Origin: CAYNYF01 sp964401385
GTDB lineage: Bacteria > Planctomycetota > Phycisphaerae > SM23-33
Assembly: GCA_964401385.1 (NCBI GenBank)
Contig: CAYNYF010000110.1
Span: 1 to 9,428, forward strand
Length of the DNA: 9,428 nucleotides
Direction: 5' to 3'
Shown here: in pieces, positions 7,085 to 9,428 of the stretch
Position numbering within the stretch: position 1 is the first letter of the stretch
How the letters are laid out: every line of letters starts with the position of its first letter
Translations under genes and position numbers: made by a program
Notes under the pieces: model-generated
Told to the model about the DNA's origin: nothing
What the model saw: only the letters and a program-made list of their open reading frames with translations
The model's database searches: none

Positions 7085-7336
7085 GAGTCAACTCCCGGCT
7101 ATGCAGACACGCAAAGGCAGCCGGCAGCGTAAACCTCACTACCGACGACTTCAACGGTTATCCGAAGCTCCGTCGCGTGCGATATCAGGCGGGCCAGGCG
7201 TCCGTGTCGGACCGCCTGGAGATGGGGCCCGCTGGGGCAGGTGAATCGACTCACCCGCCCGGAGAGCTTGTTGCACATGCATCCTATTCGCCCGAAAACT
7301 CGCCTCGCAAACGCCCGCGAGAGCACTGGGCCAACT
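7085..7336 (-). other. Long structured leader of the VWA-ExbBD operon
   Basis: There are about 250 bases between the inferred transcription start and the first gene, with no supported gene inside. Three inverted repeats can be seen. The first is a 5-bp stem at 7304-7321 (CTCGC/GCGAG). The second is a 10-bp stem at 7235-7260 with a 6-nt loop. The third is an 11-bp stem with one bulged base and a 3-nt loop at 7194-7219 (CCAGGCGTCCG against CGGACCGCCTGG). In the second, the only non-Watson-Crick pair is G-U in minus-strand RNA but A-C in plus-strand RNA, fitting a structure that works in the operon transcript. I recognise no known riboswitch. An 88-codon frame at 7099-7365 begins within the promoter and shows no recognisable protein features. 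Confidence 0.45.
7092..7095 (-). promoter_or_regulatory. Shine-Dalgarno site of the VWA gene
   Basis: GGAG (minus strand) lies 7 nt before GTG 7084. With the in-frame TGA just upstream of that GTG, it fixes the first codon of the operon. Confidence 0.65.
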
Positions 7337-7342
7337 GAATCC

Positions 7343-7372
7343 ATTGTATCAATCCGCCGATGCATCTGCCAA
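7343..7372 (-). promoter_or_regulatory. sigma70-like promoter of the six-gene operon
   Basis: On the minus strand TTGGCA (7367-7372) is followed by an 18-nt spacer and TACAAT (7343-7348). Each hexamer matches consensus at 5 of 6 positions. It is the only strong candidate I found upstream of the VWA gene, with transcription expected near 7336. It lies back to back with the tRNA-Leu promoter, the two -35 boxes being 25 bp apart, so one bound factor could affect both. Confidence 0.6.
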
Positions 7373-7397
7373 GGGGCAAATTAGCCCCAGCTTCGGC

Positions 7398-7426
7398 TTG
7401 GGAACGGCCGCCGGGTTGGTTAGAAT
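7398..7426 (+). promoter_or_regulatory. sigma70-like promoter of tRNA-Leu and the GNAT gene
   Basis: TTGGGA (7398-7403), a 17-nt spacer and TAGAAT (7421-7426) match the consensus at 4/6 and 5/6. Transcription would begin about 20 nt before the tRNA. A short stem with a cUUCGg tetraloop (7385-7402, CCCCAGC/GCTTGGG with one mismatch) overlaps the -35 box; on the plus strand it lies upstream of the start and is probably not transcribed. Confidence 0.65.
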
Positions 7427-7451
7427 TCGCCTGCCGGCGGTCTTTCCGGCC

Positions 7452-7537
7452 GCGAGGGTGGCGGAATTGGCAGACGCGCCAGGTTTAGGTCCTGGTCCCG
7501 AGAGATCGGGTTGCGGGTTCGAATCCCGCCCCTCGCA
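7452..7537 (+). tRNA. tRNA-Leu (UAG anticodon)
   Basis: An 86-nt class II tRNA. The acceptor stem is GCGAGGG/CCCTCGC, and the anticodon stem CCAGG/CCTGG encloses TTTAGGT with anticodon TAG. The long variable arm CCCGA-GAGA-TCGGG is typical of Leu/Ser/Tyr. The T arm is GCGGG-TTCGAAT-CCCGC and the discriminator is A (7537), as expected for tRNA-Leu. CCA is not encoded. The discriminator base is also the A of an ATG opening the reading frame of the following GNAT gene. Confidence 0.97.
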
Positions 7538-7584
7538 TGAGAACAGACGTCCGCGTCAGTGCAGATGCCCAGGAGCCGACGACC

Positions 7585-8112
7585 TTGGCAAAGCAGGTAT
7601 CCCCAGGCGAAACCGACCCGGCGGGCAGGCCGGAAGACGAGGCGGTGGTGATCGTCCCGGCCGCTGCCGCCGACGCCGCCGCCGCCGGCGAGATCACGCG
7701 GGAGGCCTTCGACGGCGTGTCCATCGACCAGGCTATGGAGAAGTTGGCCGGGCCGGCCGCCATGGCCTGGCAGGACGCCAAGGCCGAGGAGGTCCGACGC
7801 GAGATCCGGCAGTCTCCCGACGAGTGCTTCGTCGCCAGGGTCGGCGGCCGGGTGGTCGGGTACGTCACCACGCGTTGCGACAAGCTGCTGCTGCGCGGGC
7901 AGGTCCCCAACCTGGCCGTCGATGCCGGCCACCGCGGCAAGGGCATCGGCCGGAAGCTGCTGCAACGCGCACTGGAGCACTTTCGAGAGGCCGGCATGAA
8001 GCAGGCGAGGATCGAGACCCTCACCACCAACCCCGTCGGCCGGCACCTCTACCCCGCCGTCGGCTTCCGGGAGGCCGCCCGCCAGATCCATTACGTCATG
8101 CGACTGAACTGA
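7585..8112 (+). CDS. GNAT-family N-acetyltransferase
   Basis: About 175 residues. The GNAT fold begins at VVIVPAAAADAAAAGEITREAF (strand 1 and helix 1), continues with CFVARVGGRVVGYVTT, then the acetyl-CoA motif VPNLAVDAGHRGKGIGRKLL (loop HRGKGIG at residues 116-122), and ends ARIETLTTNPVGRHLYPAVGFREA, where the Tyr is the usual general-acid position. It transfers an acetyl group from acetyl-CoA to an amine; the substrate cannot be told. The frame is open to ATG 7537, but that A is the last base of tRNA-Leu and the codon would be split by tRNA 3' processing. TTG 7585 is preferred, with AGGAG 9 nt upstream; GTG 7645, just before the fold, is a third option. No separate promoter is seen, so the gene probably depends on readthrough from tRNA-Leu. 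Confidence 0.88.
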   Translation: MAKQVSPGETDPAGRPEDEAVVIVPAAAADAAAAGEITREAFDGVSIDQAMEKLAGPAAMAWQDAKAEEVRREIRQSPDECFVARVGGRVVGYVTTRCDKLLLRGQVPNLAVDAGHRGKGIGRKLLQRALEHFREAGMKQARIETLTTNPVGRHLYPAVGFREAARQIHYVMRLN

Positions 8113-8154
8113 GCCGCTCATTGCCCTGCCCTCAGCTTCCCGCAGACCATTCAC

Positions 8155-9045
8155 TTAGTAGCCCCACGCCGGCGAGTCCGGCTTCAGGCATTGCCGGGCG
8201 TCGTCCCAGTCGGACACAGCCGTCCGCTCGGCTTCCCGCGGCCGGATGGGGCAGCGCGCACACGGCGGCAGGCCGTCGATCCCCTCGGCCAACAGCTCCG
8301 CGATCACGTCGAAGCAGTCCTTCAGGCGGAAGCAGATCACGCGGGCGGCACCGATGGTCGTGTGTCTCTGTAGCCCGCGCCGCTCCATCAGGCCGGCGTA
8401 CCGCGTCGCGTCCGTAATCGGGCAGCCCTTCTCCCGCCACGACCAGGTCCGCCCTTCCACCATCCTGCCGTCGGGCAGCTTGACCGGCAGGGTCGACGTC
8501 CGCCGCCCCAGGCACGGGGCGCCGGTGGTCATCTCCACCACGTGGTGGAAGGTGTTGGAGCGATAGTCCACCCCGATCAGTAGGCCGCGGCCACCCTCCC
8601 GGCCGAGCAGGCCCAGGGGCGAGTCCGGCCCGCAGGTGAGGGTGCGATGGTGGAACTCGATGTAGCGGCGGGCGTTCTTGCCCCAGGCGGCGAAGGCGTG
8701 CGTGGGGTGCAGGCTGCGCCAGACGCCCGGCATCCGCCAGAAGGCGTGGGGAATCGCCCCGTTCGTGGTGGGCGTGGTCAGCGGGTCGAAACAGCCCTCC
8801 CCGCCGGCGGCGAACGCCTTGCCGTGGTTGAACGAGGGCATCAGCAGCGTGCCTTCCGGCGTGAGAACCTGCATCAGCGCGGCGATGACGGTCGGTGCCC
8901 CGCCGACCACGTGGCCGAAGCTGCTCAGTGAGGAGTGCACCATCACGCCCTCGCCGGCCGAGAGTCCCAGCCGCCGCAGGCCGGAGACGATCGTCTCCCG
9001 CGTGACCTTCGGAATGTCCGCCGAATCGCTCATCTCAGGCGCCAT
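8155..9045 (-). CDS. AAC(3)-family (Antibiotic_NAT fold) N-acetyltransferase
   Basis: About 296 residues of the AAC(3) type, which acetylates amino groups using acetyl-CoA and is unrelated to GNAT. Family landmarks occur in order (residues from ATG 9045): MVHSSLSSFG near 35-44, GTLLMPSFNH near 65-74, RSLHPTHAFAAWG near 110-122, and GPDSPLGLLG...GLLIGVDYRSNTFHHVVEM near 139-172; the HP and SNTxxH segments line the active site in this family. A tail from about residue 258 has C-x-x-C (LPPCARCPIRP) and a further Cys. The family includes aminoglycoside 3-N-acetyltransferases, but also chromosomal members of unknown substrate, so resistance should not be assumed. ATG 9045 is chosen; TTG 9057 abuts the AGAGG motif too closely, and ATG 9033 is possible. 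It converges on the GNAT gene with a 42-bp gap containing no clear terminator. Confidence 0.93.
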   Translation of the reverse strand: MAPEMSDSADIPKVTRETIVSGLRRLGLSAGEGVMVHSSLSSFGHVVGGAPTVIAALMQVLTPEGTLLMPSFNHGKAFAAGGEGCFDPLTTPTTNGAIPHAFWRMPGVWRSLHPTHAFAAWGKNARRYIEFHHRTLTCGPDSPLGLLGREGGRGLLIGVDYRSNTFHHVVEMTTGAPCLGRRTSTLPVKLPDGRMVEGRTWSWREKGCPITDATRYAGLMERRGLQRHTTIGAARVICFRLKDCFDVIAELLAEGIDGLPPCARCPIRPREAERTAVSDWDDARQCLKPDSPAWGY

Positions 9046-9258
9046 TGTAACCGCCAACCTCTTTATCGCGATTTGCCACGGCCGGGTTTAACTTGCATCC
9101 GGGCAATGTCTCCTCCCCCGCCGGCCGCGCCCGCGTGCCCGCCGGCCGCAGGGCGGAATGCAGCAATTGCACAATCGAATAATCCAGCAATAGGGAGAAA
9201 GACCCAAGGCAAACCCAGCCGCGAACAGCGCGAACGAAGCAAGCCGCCGGCGGTGGAC
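9046..9258. other. Intergenic region upstream of the AAC(3)-family gene
   Basis: No supported gene. It contains a GC-rich stretch (9115-9155), an AT-richer stretch with GCAATTGC (9163-9170) and the weak promoter candidate, then a short tandem repeat in which CGCGAAC occurs at 9220-9226 and 9229-9235. Open frames across it are low-complexity and lack start signals or family motifs. Confidence 0.5.
9179..9207 (-). promoter_or_regulatory. Possible promoter of the AAC(3)-family gene
   Basis: On the minus strand TTGGGT (9202-9207), a 17-nt spacer and GATTAT (9179-9184) form a weak sigma70-like match in the one locally AT-rich patch (about 9160-9195). It would leave a leader of about 125 nt. The match is modest. 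Confidence 0.3.
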
Positions 9259-9336
9259 AGGAACGCAAAGACCTGCCTGCTTGCCTGCCGCCGCTGGGTA
9301 GGCGTGCCGGAGGCGGGCAGGTAGGAACGCAAAGAC
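9259..9336. repeat. 14-bp direct repeat flanking a GC-rich inverted repeat
   Basis: AGGAACGCAAAGAC occurs exactly at 9259-9272 and again at 9323-9336, 64 bp apart. Between the copies, ACCTGCCTGC (9271-9280) and GCGGGCAGGT (9313-9322) pair over 10 positions with one mismatch, so the intervening DNA can form a large hairpin. The arrangement looks like a small non-coding mobile or dispersed element rather than gene debris. Confidence 0.6.
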
Positions 9337-9349
9337 TGTTGCCTGTCCA

Positions 9350-9387
9350 GCCTTCGCAGCCGAAGCGACTGCTTCGGCGGAGTAGGC
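9350..9387. repeat. Palindromic intergenic repeat (GCCGAAGC/GCTTCGGC)
   Basis: GCCGAAGC (9359-9366) and GCTTCGGC (9371-9378) form a perfect 8-bp stem with a GACT loop. Outer bases GCCT (9350-9353) and AGGC (9384-9387) extend it after an internal loop. There is no T-tract, so it is not a standard terminator. It resembles REP-like palindromes scattered in intergenic DNA of GC-rich bacteria. Confidence 0.55.
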
Positions 9388-9397
9388 TTGCCCGTTG

Positions 9398-9428
9398 GTG
9401 CCATGCTTCTGCAGCAGAAGCATGCCAC
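9398..9428. repeat. Near-perfect 31-bp palindrome at the window edge
   Basis: GTGCCATGCTTCTGC (9398-9412) and GCAGAAGCATGCCAC (9414-9428) are inverted copies with one mismatch, separated by a single base. The inner 11 bp on each side are perfect. The right arm reaches the last base of the window, so the palindrome may be longer. No gene or T-tract adjoins it within the window. Confidence 0.7.

Noticed and set aside
7150..7340. A known structured RNA gene (SRP RNA, RNase P RNA, tmRNA, 6S RNA) in the leader region
   Set aside because: None of the conserved sequences I know for SRP, RNase P or tmRNA is present, and the hairpins do not match the 6S layout.
7099..7365. An 88-codon frame on the minus strand in the operon leader
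   Set aside because: Its ATG lies within the predicted promoter, upstream of the expected transcription start, and the product has no recognisable features.
8155..9045. A mobile aminoglycoside-resistance gene
   Set aside because: The AAC(3) fold is clear, but no integron, transposase or composition shift is seen, and many chromosomal members have no proven resistance role.
9259..9336. A CRISPR array
   Set aside because: Only two copies of a 14-bp unit are present and the spacer is itself palindromic; no cas gene is nearby.
9350..9387. An intrinsic transcription terminator
   Set aside because: The stem is good but there is no T-tract on either side and no gene ending next to it.
9063..9428. 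Overlapping open frames at the right edge on both strands
   Set aside because: They run through direct repeats and palindromes, have low-complexity products and lack ribosome binding sites.

Overview
The window is GC-rich and reads like a planctomycete chromosome, probably of the Phycisphaerae or a relative. This is inferred from gene content and style, not from a marker gene. The signs are a von Willebrand factor A (VWA) protein with an N-terminal zinc ribbon and a membrane anchor, an ExbB-like channel with a cleavable-looking signal peptide next to two different ExbD proteins, very long secreted TPR-type proteins, frequent GTG/TTG starts, and tRNAs without an encoded CCA.

Layout. (1) 3-76, minus: tRNA-Cys(GCA), with its own sigma70-like promoter at 89-117. 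(2) 165-7084, minus: a tight six-gene operon. In transcription order it encodes a membrane-anchored VWA protein, a secreted TPR protein with a small beta domain, an ExbB/TolQ/MotA-type proton channel, ExbD-like protein 1, ExbD-like protein 2 and a secreted helical-repeat protein of about 900 residues. Junctions are a GTGA overlap, 44 bp, 23 bp, a TGATG overlap and 27 bp. A good sigma70-like promoter lies at 7343-7372, leaving a leader of about 250 nt with predicted hairpins. (3) 7398-8112, plus: a divergent promoter, tRNA-Leu(UAG) and immediately a GNAT acetyltransferase. The first possible ATG of the GNAT frame begins on the tRNA's last base. (4) 8155-9045, minus: an AAC(3)-family (Antibiotic_NAT fold) acetyltransferase, convergent with the GNAT gene. 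(5) 9046-9428: no gene recognised; the last 170 bp hold a 14-bp direct repeat and several palindromes, resembling a dispersed intergenic repeat.

How the genes may work together. ExbB plus ExbD dimers use the proton-motive force across the inner membrane to do work in the periplasm. Both ExbD copies keep the transmembrane aspartate needed for this. No TonB or TolA is present. The partners encoded here are instead a VWA protein whose MIDAS motif would face the periplasm and two secreted TPR-type scaffolds. The simplest reading is a proton-driven envelope machine in which the VWA/TPR proteins are the effector or cargo-binding side. Its substrate cannot be told from sequence. It is the most interesting item in the window, though similar gene sets may already occur in planctomycete genomes without a known function.
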